A stretch of DNA of 64,000 nucleotides from DASTCZ01 sp963704455 (lineage in GTDB: Bacteria; Acidobacteriota; Terriglobia; Acidiferrales; UBA7541): NCBI GenBank assembly GCA_963704455.1, contig OY969905.1:1116001-1180000 (forward strand), in the 5' to 3' direction. The notes under the pieces are model-generated. The model was not told where the DNA came from. It saw only the letters and a program-made list of their open reading frames with translations, and did not search any database. Numbering within the stretch: position 1 is the first letter of the stretch; every line of letters begins with the position of its first letter. Shown here piece after piece: positions 1 to 9,499 of this stretch. Made by a program: the position numbers and the translations under genes.

Positions 1-34
1 GCGATGGATTCTCTGCTAAGCTTCGGACCCGGTC

Positions 35-361
35 ATGGGCGGCGCATACTTCTTTGCTCTAATTATATATCTCGTTAGACAAACCCTACACGGATTGAAT
101 CGCCTCAGAACTTTCAGATGGCCGGAGCAAAACGCGAAAGTTCTGCTCGCGGCGCATTCTGGTGGGTTACTTGTATGCCCCATTGTAACGATCGACTATG
201 AGTATTCCGCCGAAGGGGGAAAGTACGCCGGCTCTTATACGAAGCCTTTCCTCATTCTGGACTCTGCCAAGGATTATGCCAGCGATGTCAGCGTTCGCCG
301 AAACGTTGACGTGCGCGTCAATCCCAAGGATCCATCCGAGTCCGTTTATCTCAGATACTAG
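35..361 (+). CDS. Small membrane-anchored protein, DUF3592-like
   Basis: A 108-residue protein with one N-terminal hydrophobic segment (about residues 3-14) followed by a soluble part rich in beta-type sequence. The pattern of a VTIDYEY strand, a GGKYAGSY loop and a closing VRVNPKDPSESVYLRY resembles the end of DUF3592-type proteins, which usually close with a V-x-YNPxxPxxA/S motif. No enzyme motif is visible and the function is unknown. An in-frame stop lies just upstream (17-19), so the ATG at 35 is the first possible start; no clear ribosome binding site precedes it. A strong terminator hairpin follows the gene. The family assignment is tentative. Confidence 0.55.
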   Translation: MGGAYFFALIIYLVRQTLHGLNRLRTFRWPEQNAKVLLAAHSGGLLVCPIVTIDYEYSAEGGKYAGSYTKPFLILDSAKDYASDVSVRRNVDVRVNPKDPSESVYLRY

Positions 362-732
362 CAGGGTGCCACAGTGGAGCCCACTGGCATTCGGCAACGC
401 CTCTGCCAAGGCAAAGAACGCGAATCGCCCGTCCCGACGTTTCGGAGCGGGCGATTTGCTTTTGTTGGGGGCTTGCGCCAATCAATCTTCAATGCCGGAT
501 ATGACCCCCGGATTCCCGAGCTGAACTCATCTCGATTTTGCAGTGAACATTGTGCGTCGTTCCGACGTAACATTGTTAGGGGTACGCACCGCGTGGATAG
601 CTGCTCTCCTCAAGTTTAACAGCCGACAAGCTCGCCCGCTTGCCGGCCTTGAATGAAAGCGCCACTACGCTCTGTTGCCCTGTTCGCGTCTCATCTGGTT
701 CGAGGCTCGCGGACTGATCCGGAGGTGAAGTC
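362..732. other. Intergenic region between small membrane protein and ADOP permease
   Basis: Apart from the terminator at 423-465 and the ribosome binding site at 720-726 I see no gene here. Short open frames on both strands lack start signals and recognisable sequence. Confidence 0.5.
423..465 (+). terminator. Rho-independent terminator
   Basis: A perfect 9-bp stem AATCGCCCG (423-431) / CGGGCGATT (448-456) encloses a further short inner stem (TCC..GGA around CGTT). It is followed by a T-rich tail TGCTTTTGTTG. It lies 60 bp after the stop of the small membrane protein and probably ends its transcript. Confidence 0.75.
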
Positions 733-3186
733 ATGGATACGTTCTTGAAGGATGTGCGTTTTGGGCTGCGGACGCTCGCCGGAAATCTGCACTTCAGTTT
801 GGCGGCCATCTTCGTATTGGCGCTGGGCTTTGCCGCCAACGGTGTCATCTTCAGTTTCGTTGACGCGATTCTTTTGCGCCCGCTTCCTGTCAGCAAGCCG
901 AACGAACTGGTGAGAGTTTTCACCAGTCAGAAGACAAAGCTCGGTGAGGAAATCTACGGACCTTCCTCGTACGCCGACTACCTCGACCTGCGGAAGCAGA
1001 GCGCCGCGCTGGCCGGGCTTGTTGCCATCGGACATCGCGGCGCGATTTGGACGAGCCCCCAAGGGCGAACCTTGCTCGCCATAGACAATGTCTCCGAGAA
1101 CTACTTTGCGGTGTTGGGCGTGCAATCGCGGCTCGGCAGGACGTTTAGCGAAGAGGAAGCTCCGCTGAAGAGTGCGGCCCCGGAGGTTGTGCTGAGCTAC
1201 GGCATGTGGAAGGACCGGCTGGGCGGCGACCCGGGCATGATCGGGAAAACGATCCAGCTCAACGACCAATTGTGCACGGTCGTAGGAGTGGCGCCGCGAG
1301 AATTCCGCGGTACAGACTCCTTGTTCGCTCCCGACGTTTGGCTTTTGCTGGGGAGTCTCCGCAACCAGGCGTCGGAACTCAACGACCGGAACAGCCGGCT
1401 ATTGGAACTCATCGGACGCCTGCGGCGTGGCGAGCCGATCAGCCAGGCACAGGCGGAAGCGAGCGTCGTAGGCGCTCAACTGGTCCAGGCCTATCCAAAG
1501 ACGAACACTGGGAGCAAGTTCACCGTGGAGGGGGAAAAAGAAAGCAGGTCGCATGGCCTCTCGATATTCGCGGACATGCTGCTGGGGATTTCCGGCCTGG
1601 TTTTATTGATCGCGTGCGTGAACGTGGCCAATCTGTTGCTGTACCGCAGCGAAACCCGTCGCAGGGAATTTGGCATACGCCGCGCCTTGGGCGCGCGGCC
1701 CTCGCGCCTAATCCGCCAGCTGCTGACAGAAAACGCATTATTGTCTCTATTTGGAGGGGCGTTCTCGCTGCTGATTTCGTATTGGATTATCCGGGTCCTC
1801 CCATCTCTGGTCCCGCCGATTTCGGTCATTCCGCTGGGCTTTGACTTCCGGCTGGACGGGCGAGTCCTGGGATTCACAGTTTTTCTCGCATTGTTCGCTG
1901 TGCTGGTGTTCGGCTTGGCTCCCACCGTGCGCGCCGCGAAGGGAGACCTTCTGACGGAGCTGACTGAATCTCGGGGCGCAGGGAAGCCGGGTGTGAAACG
2001 AGGCCGGGTGCGCCAGGGGCTGGTCGTGGCACAACTCAGTGTGTCGCTCATGCTCCTTTTAGGCGCCGGATTGCTCGTCCGCAGCCTTGTGAGCGCGGAA
2101 GGAATTGATCCCGGTTTCAACCACAAGCAGAACATGCTCCTGGTCGGCGTCCTGTCGTTCGAGAGATTAACGCCAACGCAATTCCGGCTGGGATACGACC
2201 GAATCTTGGACCAGCTTGAAGGATTGCCGGGCGTTCGTCAGGCGAGCCTTACTCAGTTCGTGCCGCTCAGCCTGGACGGTGGGGGATTGACGAAGAACAT
2301 CATTGTCCCGGGAAAAGAACCGCCGCCGGGCGAGGAGGATGGCCAAGCAATTCATTACACGGTGGTCGGACCGGGCTATTTCAGCACCATGGGGATCCGC
2401 ATCATGCAAGGGCGCGCGTTCGGCAGGGAGGATGGGGAGGCGAGCCCCGGTGTGGTGATGATCAATGAAACATTGGCGCGCCGCCTGTGGCCCGGCGAGG
2501 ACGCGGTCGGACGCCAGCTTCTGGTCGGCGGACCGAAGGGCCGGGAGTGCGAAGTCATTGGAGTGGCCCAGGACGGAAAATACTGGCACCTCACGGAGCG
2601 GGAGGACTCCTATATGTATATGCCTTTCTCCCAAGCAGGGGGCGGCGGCGAGTTGTCCTTGCTGGTGCAGACGGCGGGTGACCCCCGGAACCTGGCGGAT
2701 TCCATCCGTCAGCGGGTGCAGGGAGTGGACAAAAACATGATGATTTTCAGCGTGACGACGTTGTCCGAGCACATGCGCAACGCCGCTTTCGAGGACCGCA
2801 CGGCAATGCAGCTCGTTTCCACTCTTGGTCTGCTGGGCCTGCTGCTGGCCGCCGTGGGGCTTTACGGCCTCGTTTCCTATGCGGTGAGTGGGCGCACGCA
2901 TGAAATCGGCATCCGCCTCGCTCTGGGCGCGCAACGCCGGGACATTGTGCGAATGGTGCTAGGACAGGGCGTGCGGCTCACGCTTCTGGGCGCGGGCATT
3001 GGGCTCGCATTGGGAATCGCCCTGATGCGCGTGCTCAACGGGTATGTCTTCGGAGCACAGGGATTCGACGTGCCATCGTTTGTGCTTCCGACCGTGTTGT
3101 TGGCAGGCGTGGCATTGGCTGCGAGCTACCTCCCCGCGCATCGGGCCACGCGTGTGGATCCGGCCGTTGCTCTGCGGCATGATTAG
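733..3186 (+). CDS. ADOP family permease (MacB-PCD/FtsX tandem), ABC-3-type
   Basis: An 817-residue membrane protein built from two copies of the MacB periplasmic core plus FtsX-like permease module. The first TM segment is at about residues 20-45, a periplasmic domain at 50-260 and FtsX helices at about 280-400 with the cytoplasmic motif RRREFGIRRALGA. The second module starts near residue 425 and ends with THEIGIRLALGAQRRDIVR and PAHRATRVDPAVALRHD. This closing sequence is typical of the acidobacterial duplicated orphan permeases. No ABC ATPase lies nearby, which is normal for these orphans; substrate and partner are unknown. It lacks the N-terminal soluble extension of the PadR-linked type. 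GGAGGTG (720-726) stands 6 bases before the ATG and fixes the start. Confidence 0.93.
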   Translation: MDTFLKDVRFGLRTLAGNLHFSLAAIFVLALGFAANGVIFSFVDAILLRPLPVSKPNELVRVFTSQKTKLGEEIYGPSSYADYLDLRKQSAALAGLVAIGHRGAIWTSPQGRTLLAIDNVSENYFAVLGVQSRLGRTFSEEEAPLKSAAPEVVLSYGMWKDRLGGDPGMIGKTIQLNDQLCTVVGVAPREFRGTDSLFAPDVWLLLGSLRNQASELNDRNSRLLELIGRLRRGEPISQAQAEASVVGAQLVQAYPKTNTGSKFTVEGEKESRSHGLSIFADMLLGISGLVLLIACVNVANLLLYRSETRRREFGIRRALGARPSRLIRQLLTENALLSLFGGAFSLLISYWIIRVLPSLVPPISVIPLGFDFRLDGRVLGFTVFLALFAVLVFGLAPTVRAAKGDLLTELTESRGAGKPGVKRGRVRQGLVVAQLSVSLMLLLGAGLLVRSLVSAEGIDPGFNHKQNMLLVGVLSFERLTPTQFRLGYDRILDQLEGLPGVRQASLTQFVPLSLDGGGLTKNIIVPGKEPPPGEEDGQAIHYTVVGPGYFSTMGIRIMQGRAFGREDGEASPGVVMINETLARRLWPGEDAVGRQLLVGGPKGRECEVIGVAQDGKYWHLTEREDSYMYMPFSQAGGGGELSLLVQTAGDPRNLADSIRQRVQGVDKNMMIFSVTTLSEHMRNAAFEDRTAMQLVSTLGLLGLLLAAVGLYGLVSYAVSGRTHEIGIRLALGAQRRDIVRMVLGQGVRLTLLGAGIGLALGIALMRVLNGYVFGAQGFDVPSFVLPTVLLAGVALAASYLPAHRATRVDPAVALRHD

Positions 3187-3217
3187 AGCGCCGCGATCCG
3201 TCTGCGGTGTGGCGCGC

Positions 3218-4402
3218 CTAGCGCGCGACGATGGCGAGGGCGGGCAATCCGCCGACGCTGATGCTGCGGATTTCTTTCAAGGTCTCGGTGTCAATCATCA
3301 AGATGCAATGCTGCTGCGGGGCGATCGCGTAGAGGCGCTTGCCGTCGATGCTCGAGACTGCACTCCAGAACGGCACGCTGGTCTTGATCGTGGCGAGCTT
3401 CTTCCACGTGGATGTATCGAAGACGCGAAACTCGTCGGCGATGGCGTTGGGAAAGGTCTCGCCCGCCCAGTGAACATAACCAAGATAGAATTTGTCGCCA
3501 TCGGGCGAACCGGCCCAGGCGGCGGGAGGAATGTGATCCTCCGAATGGCCATGGACGGCGGTCTCACGAAAGCTGAGCGTGGCGAGGTCCATTTGAAAAA
3601 TAGCGCCGTCACCACGGACAATCGTAATCTGTTTTCCGTCGTGGGTCGGGAAAGCCTCGGCAACGCCGATTGTGTGTTTCCATGGAATCGCGCCCCAGGT
3701 GCTGTCAATCACCTTGGAGGATTCAGGATCGGTGTGAAGAATCCGCACCTTGTTCATCGTCGGGCAGAGAAATTCGACTTCCTCGACCGAGGGCAAGGCA
3801 ATGAACTGGCCATTGCCACAGTTCCCTACAAACACGTGCCTGCCCAGAAGAGCGCCGGTCTTGGTCACAATCGTATCGAGCTCGAATTCGCCATCATGTT
3901 CGCCGTCCGCGAGGAAACGCAAAAACTGGCCGTCGGCGGTGACCGCCATCGTTGAATACGAATCTAGAACCAAAGGCTCGACCCGGTTGTGAATTGTTTC
4001 GCCGTGGACGATCTCGCCGGTTGACGTATTGACCGCGGCGAACTCGCTCGTATGAAAGCCCGGGTCCGATGCGATATAGAGCTCGCTTCCGTCCGGAGAC
4101 AGCGCGAAATCGGGGCGGTAGCCGGTTCGGATGCTTCCTTTTACTTCACCTGTTTCTGGATTGAGCAGCCAGATGCGCCCGGGAGTTTTGCCCGCGTCGG
4201 GTCGGGAATCGAGAACATACAGCCAGCCAGGCTCGGGCTTGGTCCAATTTTCCACGTCGATGGAGGTTCTTGATTTTTCCTGAGGCTGGGATGCGGCGAT
4301 TCCCTTCCATTGTGCGCGAGCGTTTGCCGCTGCGGTTTCGAAAGCGGCAGCAATTGAAATTGCAGCGAGACTGAGTACGGCAGGTATGAAGGATGGTTTC
4401 AT
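3218..4402 (-). CDS. Secreted beta-propeller protein, methylamine dehydrogenase heavy chain-like
   Basis: A 394-residue protein with an N-terminal signal peptide (MKPSFIPAVLSLAAISIAAA) and repeated blades such as GWLYVLDSR, GRIWLLNPETG, FALSPDGSELYIAS, FRVFDTSTWKKLATI and CILMIDTETLKEI. This YVTN/WD-like repeat pattern, with seven or so blades, resembles the heavy chain of amine dehydrogenases. No light chain or cupredoxin gene is next to it, so a catalytic role is not shown. The protein may only bind a ligand or another protein in the periplasm. I chose the ATG at 4402 over an upstream in-frame ATG at 4441 because it starts directly with the signal peptide. It converges with the upstream ADOP gene. 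Confidence 0.7.
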   Translation of the reverse strand: MKPSFIPAVLSLAAISIAAAFETAAANARAQWKGIAASQPQEKSRTSIDVENWTKPEPGWLYVLDSRPDAGKTPGRIWLLNPETGEVKGSIRTGYRPDFALSPDGSELYIASDPGFHTSEFAAVNTSTGEIVHGETIHNRVEPLVLDSYSTMAVTADGQFLRFLADGEHDGEFELDTIVTKTGALLGRHVFVGNCGNGQFIALPSVEEVEFLCPTMNKVRILHTDPESSKVIDSTWGAIPWKHTIGVAEAFPTHDGKQITIVRGDGAIFQMDLATLSFRETAVHGHSEDHIPPAAWAGSPDGDKFYLGYVHWAGETFPNAIADEFRVFDTSTWKKLATIKTSVPFWSAVSSIDGKRLYAIAPQQHCILMIDTETLKEIRSISVGGLPALAIVAR

Positions 4403-4521
4403 CAGTGGCTCCAAATCGCCGCTGTTCAAATGTATGCCCACACCTCAACGTGAGACGCATGTGGGCGGGCATTGGGTTTCCTGCCGCTCTGGGAATTCGC
4501 GCGGAAGGTAAGTTTTCAAAA

Positions 4522-5685
4522 TTAAGACTTTGTCACGCTTATATTGGCGCCGAGGTTGGGAAGCGGCGGGAGCGGGGTCTTGTCGCCATCCCGATAATCA
4601 TTGATTTGAATTTCAATTCTGGGCATAGCCACGGCGGCCTCGTCACTTGTCAGAAGAAGGTTGTCCTCCAGCTCTTTGACGACCTGTGCGATTGCATCGC
4701 GTTGCGTCTGAATGAATCCCAGGATCTCACTGACAAAAGTTGCACCGTCATGCCACTCAATTCCTCTGCTGACTGTTGCCTTGACCGGTATGTTTTCATC
4801 ATCGTCGCCGAGTAGGGTTTCGAGAAAGTGCTGTCGAATTAGTTTCCTGTCCGCACGGCAACCGCAACTGCCGGCGGAGCCATAACCGTACAGAGCGTCC
4901 ACTGTTCGGACGTAATAAGCGGGATCCTTTCCGCCGGCGAGCATTGTTGCACTTTCTCGGCCCGGAGTACCGCAATCGAAAAGCTCGTAGTTCCCTACCT
5001 CAGGCCAGCCCTTCTTAGGCTCATGTGAGAAGATTCCGCCACAACAGGAGCTTCCACTTCCAAAACCCCCAATTTGGTTTGGTGTCCAAACGCCTACGTC
5101 AAGATGGATCACCATGCCCTTCAAAACCAGTGCCGCAAATCCGGGCGCTCTACGGCTAGCGAGAAGATCGCCCGCAGCCAACCATCCATTCGAGCTGCTC
5201 GGTTCCGATTCGAAGATGTGAAGGAGGGCTTCCGTCACTTCAGGTTCCGTTGAATCATCCGCAGAATTGAACTTTGAAAGTAACAGCAATGTTTCGGCCG
5301 GGAATTCCGGGTAAAGCCGGGCAGCCTCGGAGACGGGAACTTTCAAATCGAGTTGAATCAATGCGTCAAGAACGGCAACGATGGCGTCATGCTGATCGTT
5401 ATCAGGAGAATTGTAATCCTTCTCGACGACTTGATGGGCGCTTAGAAGAGCTATGAGGTCAGGTGACAAATCCTTCAAGCGATCACGCAGCACAAAATAC
5501 GCACCCCATGCTTGCAGACGCGGATCGGACGCGTGAAGCCAGGATGCCGCGAGCTGCGCGGATTGCTGCTGCATGTTCTTGAGTACCGCGGAGGGTTCGA
5601 TTTGCGATAATGCCGACTGACCCGCAACAGCGCTTGCACCGAGGAGCGCGGCGATTGCGATGCCGGGAAAACGTAATCTGCGCAT
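4522..5685 (-). CDS. Secreted protein of unknown function
   Basis: A 387-residue protein that begins with a signal peptide (MRRLRFPGIAIAALLGASAV, cleavage near AVAGQ). The next 170 residues look alpha-helical and repeat-like, with segments such as LQAWGAYFVLRDRLKDLS and AIVAVLDALIQLDL, as in HEAT-type helical repeats. The second half is Gly- and Cys-rich, with SSCCGG and GSCGC, and a late helical part. The cysteines could form disulfides in the periplasm. I do not recognise a family. An open frame continues 51 codons upstream (to 5838), but only the inner ATG at 5685 gives a secretion signal. Confidence 0.6.
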   Translation of the reverse strand: MRRLRFPGIAIAALLGASAVAGQSALSQIEPSAVLKNMQQQSAQLAASWLHASDPRLQAWGAYFVLRDRLKDLSPDLIALLSAHQVVEKDYNSPDNDQHDAIVAVLDALIQLDLKVPVSEAARLYPEFPAETLLLLSKFNSADDSTEPEVTEALLHIFESEPSSSNGWLAAGDLLASRRAPGFAALVLKGMVIHLDVGVWTPNQIGGFGSGSSCCGGIFSHEPKKGWPEVGNYELFDCGTPGRESATMLAGGKDPAYYVRTVDALYGYGSAGSCGCRADRKLIRQHFLETLLGDDDENIPVKATVSRGIEWHDGATFVSEILGFIQTQRDAIAQVVKELEDNLLLTSDEAAVAMPRIEIQINDYRDGDKTPLPPLPNLGANISVTKS

Positions 5686-6111
5686 ACAAATACGTTTGAC
5701 GGCCAATGCGTGCTGTTGCTTGCCGGAATCGCGGCGACAGAACTCTCCCATCTCGAGGTTTGGACAGTTACCTGCGTTTTGTGATGACGGAGCGCGCGGC
5801 GCTTGCTGCAAGCTATTTTCCCTCGCTTCGAGCCACACGGGTCCATCCAGCGGGGGCGCTGCGTCACGAGTAGCATCGCGGTCCGGCGCGGGGCAGCTCG
5901 CGACAATCAGCTCACCTAAAAGCCGATCGCTTTGATCGTATTCGAGAATGACATTTAATGTGACGGCAGCGGGACGCGAACGTGATGCGGGTCACGGTGC
6001 GAGGGATGGGGGTTTGTGTTATCGTTTGTTCGTTTTAATGGCGAATTCGACTCACTTCATTCTTGAGGCGACGGGCATTTCGACCGCAAATCCGCAGGCG
6101 AGGCAAAAATC
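5686..6111. other. Divergent intergenic region upstream of icd
   Basis: This stretch of 426 bases separates the secreted protein (minus) from icd (plus). A TTTAAT at 6034-6039 could be a -10 box for icd, but no good -35 is spaced correctly. No RNA gene or terminator was recognised. Confidence 0.4.
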
Positions 6112-7533
6112 GTGAAAAAATCGTATAACGGCGTGGCAGTTCCTTCCGATGGGCAAGCAATCGAATACGAAAATGGCAAGTTTCGGGTGCCGGACCGGCC
6201 GGTGATTCCATTTATCGAAGGCGACGGGACGGGGCGCGACATCTGGAAGGCGTCGCGGCGGGTATTTGACGCGGCCGTGGAGAAGGCTTACGGCGGAAAG
6301 CGGCGCATAGCATGGTTCGAGGTTTTCGCCGGTGAAAAGGCGTTCAACACGTTCAAGGAATGGCTGCCGAAGGACACAGTGGACGCCATACGCGACTTCC
6401 GCATTGCGATCAAGGGGCCGCTGACGACACCAGTGGGCGGGGGGATACGGTCGCTGAACGTGGCGCTGCGGCAACTTCTGGATTTGTACGCGTGCGTGCG
6501 GCCGGTGAAGTATTTGAGCGGCGTGCCCTCGCCGGTGAAGCATCCGGAGCGGATGAACATCATGATCTATCGCGAGAATACCGAAGACGTGTACGCGGGA
6601 ATCGAGTGGCGCGAGGGAACGCCGGAAGCAAAGAAGCTGCTCGAATTCCTGAACAACGTGATGCTGAAGGGCACCGGGAAACAAATCCGCTGGGATTCCG
6701 GCGTGGGAATCAAACCGATTTCGATTACGGGAACGAAGCGCCTGGTGCGACGCGCGATCCAATATGCACTGGAAAACAAGAGACGCGTCGTGACGCTCGT
6801 GCACAAGGGCAATATCCAGAAATTCACGGAAGGCGCATTCCGCGACTGGGGCTACGAGTTGGCAAAGGAAGAATTCCGCGCGCACGTAATCACCGAGCGC
6901 GAAAGCTGGATCGTGGACAACAAAGACAAGAATCCGAATCTGACTGCGGAGCAAAATGCCGCGATGATCGAGCCGGGGTTGGAACAGGCGACGGAGGCGT
7001 TCCGCAAGGAAGTGGCCGCGGAAGTGAAAGGGGTGCTCGATGCAATCTATACTTCGCACGGGCGCGGCCAGTGGAAGCAAAAGCTGATGATCAACGATCG
7101 TATCGCCGACTCCATCTTCCAGCAGGTGGTGACGCGCGCGGATGAGTATGAAGTGCTGGCGACGCCGAACCTGAACGGCGATTACATTTCCGATGCGTGC
7201 GCGGCGCAAATCGGCGGGCTGGGGATGGCGCCAGGATCAAACATCGGTGACGGGTACGGCTGCTTCGAGGCTACGCACGGGACGGCGCCGAAGTACGCGG
7301 ACAAGGACGTAATCAATCCCAGCTCCGTGATGCTTTCGGGCGCCATGATGTTTGACTTCATGGGCTGGCCGGAAGCGGCGCGCATGGTGGAAAATGGAAT
7401 CGCAGGCGCGATTTCGCAGAAGCGTGTGACGTATGATCTGGAGCGGTTGATGGAAGGCGCGAAGAAGTTGAAGACATCGGAATTCGCCAGTGCGATTATT
7501 GAGAACATGAACGTCGCCGTGGCGGCGGATTGA
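6112..7533 (+). CDS. icd: Isocitrate dehydrogenase (NADP-type)
   Basis: A 473-residue enzyme of the TCA cycle that oxidises isocitrate to 2-oxoglutarate and CO2 in the cytoplasm. Hallmarks are IPFIEGDGTGRDIW near residue 33, the substrate loop GGGIRSLNVALRQ with the conserved serine near residue 111, YRENTEDVYAGIEW, and the metal/cofactor region YISDACAAQIGGLG with GCFEATHGTAPKYAD. Length and motifs fit the E. coli-type NADP enzyme family. The start is GTG at 6112 (MKKSYNGV), close to the usual N-terminus. It is followed 75 bases later by mdh on the same strand, so the two may be co-transcribed. Cofactor preference (NADP or NAD) is not proven by what I can read. Confidence 0.95.
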   Translation: MKKSYNGVAVPSDGQAIEYENGKFRVPDRPVIPFIEGDGTGRDIWKASRRVFDAAVEKAYGGKRRIAWFEVFAGEKAFNTFKEWLPKDTVDAIRDFRIAIKGPLTTPVGGGIRSLNVALRQLLDLYACVRPVKYLSGVPSPVKHPERMNIMIYRENTEDVYAGIEWREGTPEAKKLLEFLNNVMLKGTGKQIRWDSGVGIKPISITGTKRLVRRAIQYALENKRRVVTLVHKGNIQKFTEGAFRDWGYELAKEEFRAHVITERESWIVDNKDKNPNLTAEQNAAMIEPGLEQATEAFRKEVAAEVKGVLDAIYTSHGRGQWKQKLMINDRIADSIFQQVVTRADEYEVLATPNLNGDYISDACAAQIGGLGMAPGSNIGDGYGCFEATHGTAPKYADKDVINPSSVMLSGAMMFDFMGWPEAARMVENGIAGAISQKRVTYDLERLMEGAKKLKTSEFASAIIENMNVAVAAD

Positions 7534-7562
7534 GAACAGGCACGCGATAAGAAAGAAAATGC

Positions 7563-7580
7563 GCCGGCGTCCGCGCCGGC
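7563..7580. other. GC-rich hairpin between icd and mdh
   Basis: A perfect 7-bp stem GCCGGCG/CGCCGGC with a four-base loop. On the plus strand no T-tract follows, so it is more likely a transcript-stabilising or attenuating hairpin than a full terminator. Confidence 0.5.
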
Positions 7581-7608
7581 TGAACAAAAGACCGGGAGAG
7601 GAAACGTA

Positions 7609-8547
7609 ATGCGGAAGAAAGTTACGGTAGTGGGAGGGGGAAACGTCGGGGCGACGACGGCGCAGCGGATTGTGGACCGCGACCTGGCCGACGTGGTGTT
7701 GACGGACGTGCTGGAAGGCGTGCCGGCGGGCAAAGCGCTCGACATGCTCGAAGCAACACCGATTACTGGCTCGGGCGCGCATTCGGCTGGAATTTGCACC
7801 GCGCAGGGCGATTACCGCGAAACGGCGAACAGCGACGTGGTGGTGATTACGGCGGGATTCCCGCGCAAGCCGGGGATGAGCCGCGACGATTTGCTGAAGG
7901 CGAATTACGACATCCTGAAAGCGGTGGTCGAGAATGTGGTGAAATATTCGCCGAACGCGATCCTGATCGTAGTGACGAACCCGCTCGACGCGATGGCGCA
8001 AACGGCGTTCAAGTTGAGCGGCTTCTCCAAGAACCGCGTGATCGGGATGGCCGGCGTGCTGGATTCGGCTCGCATGAGCACGTTTGTGGCGATGGAGCTG
8101 GGAGTGAGCGTGGAAAACGTGCACTCATTCGTGCTCGGCGGGCACGGCGACGACATGGTGCCGCTGCCGCGGTATTCGACGGTGGCGGGGATTCCGTTGC
8201 CGGACCTGCTGCCGAAAGAAAGGATTGACGCGATTGTGGAGCGCACGCGAAAGGGCGGCGCGGAAATCGTGAACCTGCTGAAGAGCGGGTCAGCGTATTA
8301 CGCGCCATCGGCGGCGGCGACGGAGATGGTGGAAGCGATCCTGAAAGACAAGAAAAAGATTTTGCCGTGCGCGGCGTATCTGGAAGGCGAATATGGGATT
8401 AAGGGGTTGTTTGTGGGCGTGCCGGTGAAACTGGGCGCGCGCGGGATCGAGCAGATCATCGAAATTAAGTTGACAGCGGATGAGAAGGCGGCGCTGGAGA
8501 AGTCGGCAGCGTCAGTGAGGGAGTTGGTGGGAGTGTTGGGAGTTTAG
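7609..8547 (+). CDS. mdh: Malate dehydrogenase (LDH-like type)
   Basis: A 312-residue NAD-dependent malate dehydrogenase that converts malate and oxaloacetate in the TCA cycle. It shows the Rossmann start VTVVGGGNVGATTAQ, the coenzyme-selecting VLTDVLEG, the substrate loop FPRKPGMSRDDLL with the arginines that bind the dicarboxylate, VTNPLDAM, and the catalytic histidine in VLGGHGDDMVPLPR. It is the short, lactate dehydrogenase-like form typical of many non-proteobacteria. GGGAGAGG sits upstream of the ATG at 7609. The gene lies directly after icd, and sdhCAB is 2 kb away, so TCA genes cluster here. Confidence 0.95.
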   Translation: MRKKVTVVGGGNVGATTAQRIVDRDLADVVLTDVLEGVPAGKALDMLEATPITGSGAHSAGICTAQGDYRETANSDVVVITAGFPRKPGMSRDDLLKANYDILKAVVENVVKYSPNAILIVVTNPLDAMAQTAFKLSGFSKNRVIGMAGVLDSARMSTFVAMELGVSVENVHSFVLGGHGDDMVPLPRYSTVAGIPLPDLLPKERIDAIVERTRKGGAEIVNLLKSGSAYYAPSAAATEMVEAILKDKKKILPCAAYLEGEYGIKGLFVGVPVKLGARGIEQIIEIKLTADEKAALEKSAASVRELVGVLGV

Positions 8548-8590
8548 GCGAAGCCCTTGTAGTTATTTTTTGTGGCGAAATTAAACAGAT

Positions 8591-8634
8591 CCCTCTCTGC
8601 GGGCCGATGAAATGCGTCGGCCCTCCACTCAGGG
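8591..8634. repeat. Imperfect inverted repeat, possible dispersed intergenic element
   Basis: A 7-bp stem GGGCCGA (8601-8607) / TCGGCCC (8617-8623) sits inside an outer CCCT/AGGG pairing (8591-8594 with 8631-8634). It lies between the ends of mdh and the convergent cyclophilin gene. There is no T-tract, so a rho-independent terminator is not clear. It has the look of a short dispersed palindrome, but only one copy was seen in this window. Confidence 0.35.
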
Positions 8635-8664
8635 TGACAACTTTCAAGATTTGAAATTCAGTTC

Positions 8665-9417
8665 TTAGTTGCCGGGAGTCTTTGGCGCTGCGGCCGCGGG
8701 AACCGCTACGATGCGCGCGGTTTTAATCGAATCGATCTTGGGAAAATTCTGAGTTAGATAACTGGTACCCTGTTTCGCGATTTTATCGGGGTCCGGACCG
8801 TGACCTCCTTGGCTAGGCATGTCCCCATATCCGGCGTACAACTGGTCGGCAACTTCCATCCCACTCGTAATTTCGCCGAACGGTGAAAAGCCCGTTCCAT
8901 CAAGGCTTGCGCCATTCCGGTCCGCATAGTTGATAAAAATCTGAGTTGTGCGCGTATTTGCTCCCGCAGTGGCGAAGGTGAGGGTTCCACGCTTATTGCT
9001 GCGTTTAACCGGATCATCCTTGAAGGTAGCGTTCTCCCAGACGGCATTCACTTGTGGGTAGCCGCTTACACCAAATTGAGCGACGAATCCGGTCAGTACA
9101 CGGAAAAAAGCGCAGCCGTCGAAATAATGATGCTTCACAAGATTGTAGAAGCGGTCGGCGCCACGTGGCGCCCAGTCGCGAGTGATGTGGACGGTGAATT
9201 CGCCCTTGGTGGTGACAAATTTGACGTCGAAAGTTTCGGGGGCCTTCGCGTTGAGCGCGGCGGGCGTGAGGAGATCGGGATCAAAGATCATGTGCGTCGG
9301 ACTGGGCTCACGCCCAGATGCTTGGCGCTCGGAAACGGATGAGGTGGATCGTGCGGCGGCGAGCGCGACGGCGGCGCAGAGCATGACAGCAAGAAATGCT
9401 AGATTTCGGATTTTCAT
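8665..9417 (-). CDS. Secreted cyclophilin-type peptidyl-prolyl isomerase
   Basis: A 250-residue protein with a signal peptide (MKIRNLAFLAVMLCAAVALA), a low-complexity linker of about 35 residues, and a cyclophilin domain from about residue 60. Recognisable parts are FYNLVKHHYFDGCAFFRVLTGFVAQFG, GTLTFATAGANTRTTQIFIN and FSPFGEITSGMEVADQL. It should catalyse cis-trans isomerisation of Xaa-Pro bonds in the periplasm and help proteins fold. The usual human-type Trp of the cyclosporin site is not obvious, as in many bacterial cyclophilins. It is transcribed toward mdh and stands alone, with the dipeptidase gene upstream on the same strand. Confidence 0.88.
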   Translation of the reverse strand: MKIRNLAFLAVMLCAAVALAAARSTSSVSERQASGREPSPTHMIFDPDLLTPAALNAKAPETFDVKFVTTKGEFTVHITRDWAPRGADRFYNLVKHHYFDGCAFFRVLTGFVAQFGVSGYPQVNAVWENATFKDDPVKRSNKRGTLTFATAGANTRTTQIFINYADRNGASLDGTGFSPFGEITSGMEVADQLYAGYGDMPSQGGHGPDPDKIAKQGTSYLTQNFPKIDSIKTARIVAVPAAAAPKTPGN

Positions 9418-9499
9418 TTTTCCCCAAATTTGAATTCAGGTCTAACTGGGCGCGGCAAGCAGCGCCCTTACGAAAACAAATCGCGAAACAATTCCCATT

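Noticed and set aside
6052..7209. A 385-codon minus-strand open frame opposite icd
   Set aside because: Antisense shadow of icd with repetitive His/Arg-rich sequence.
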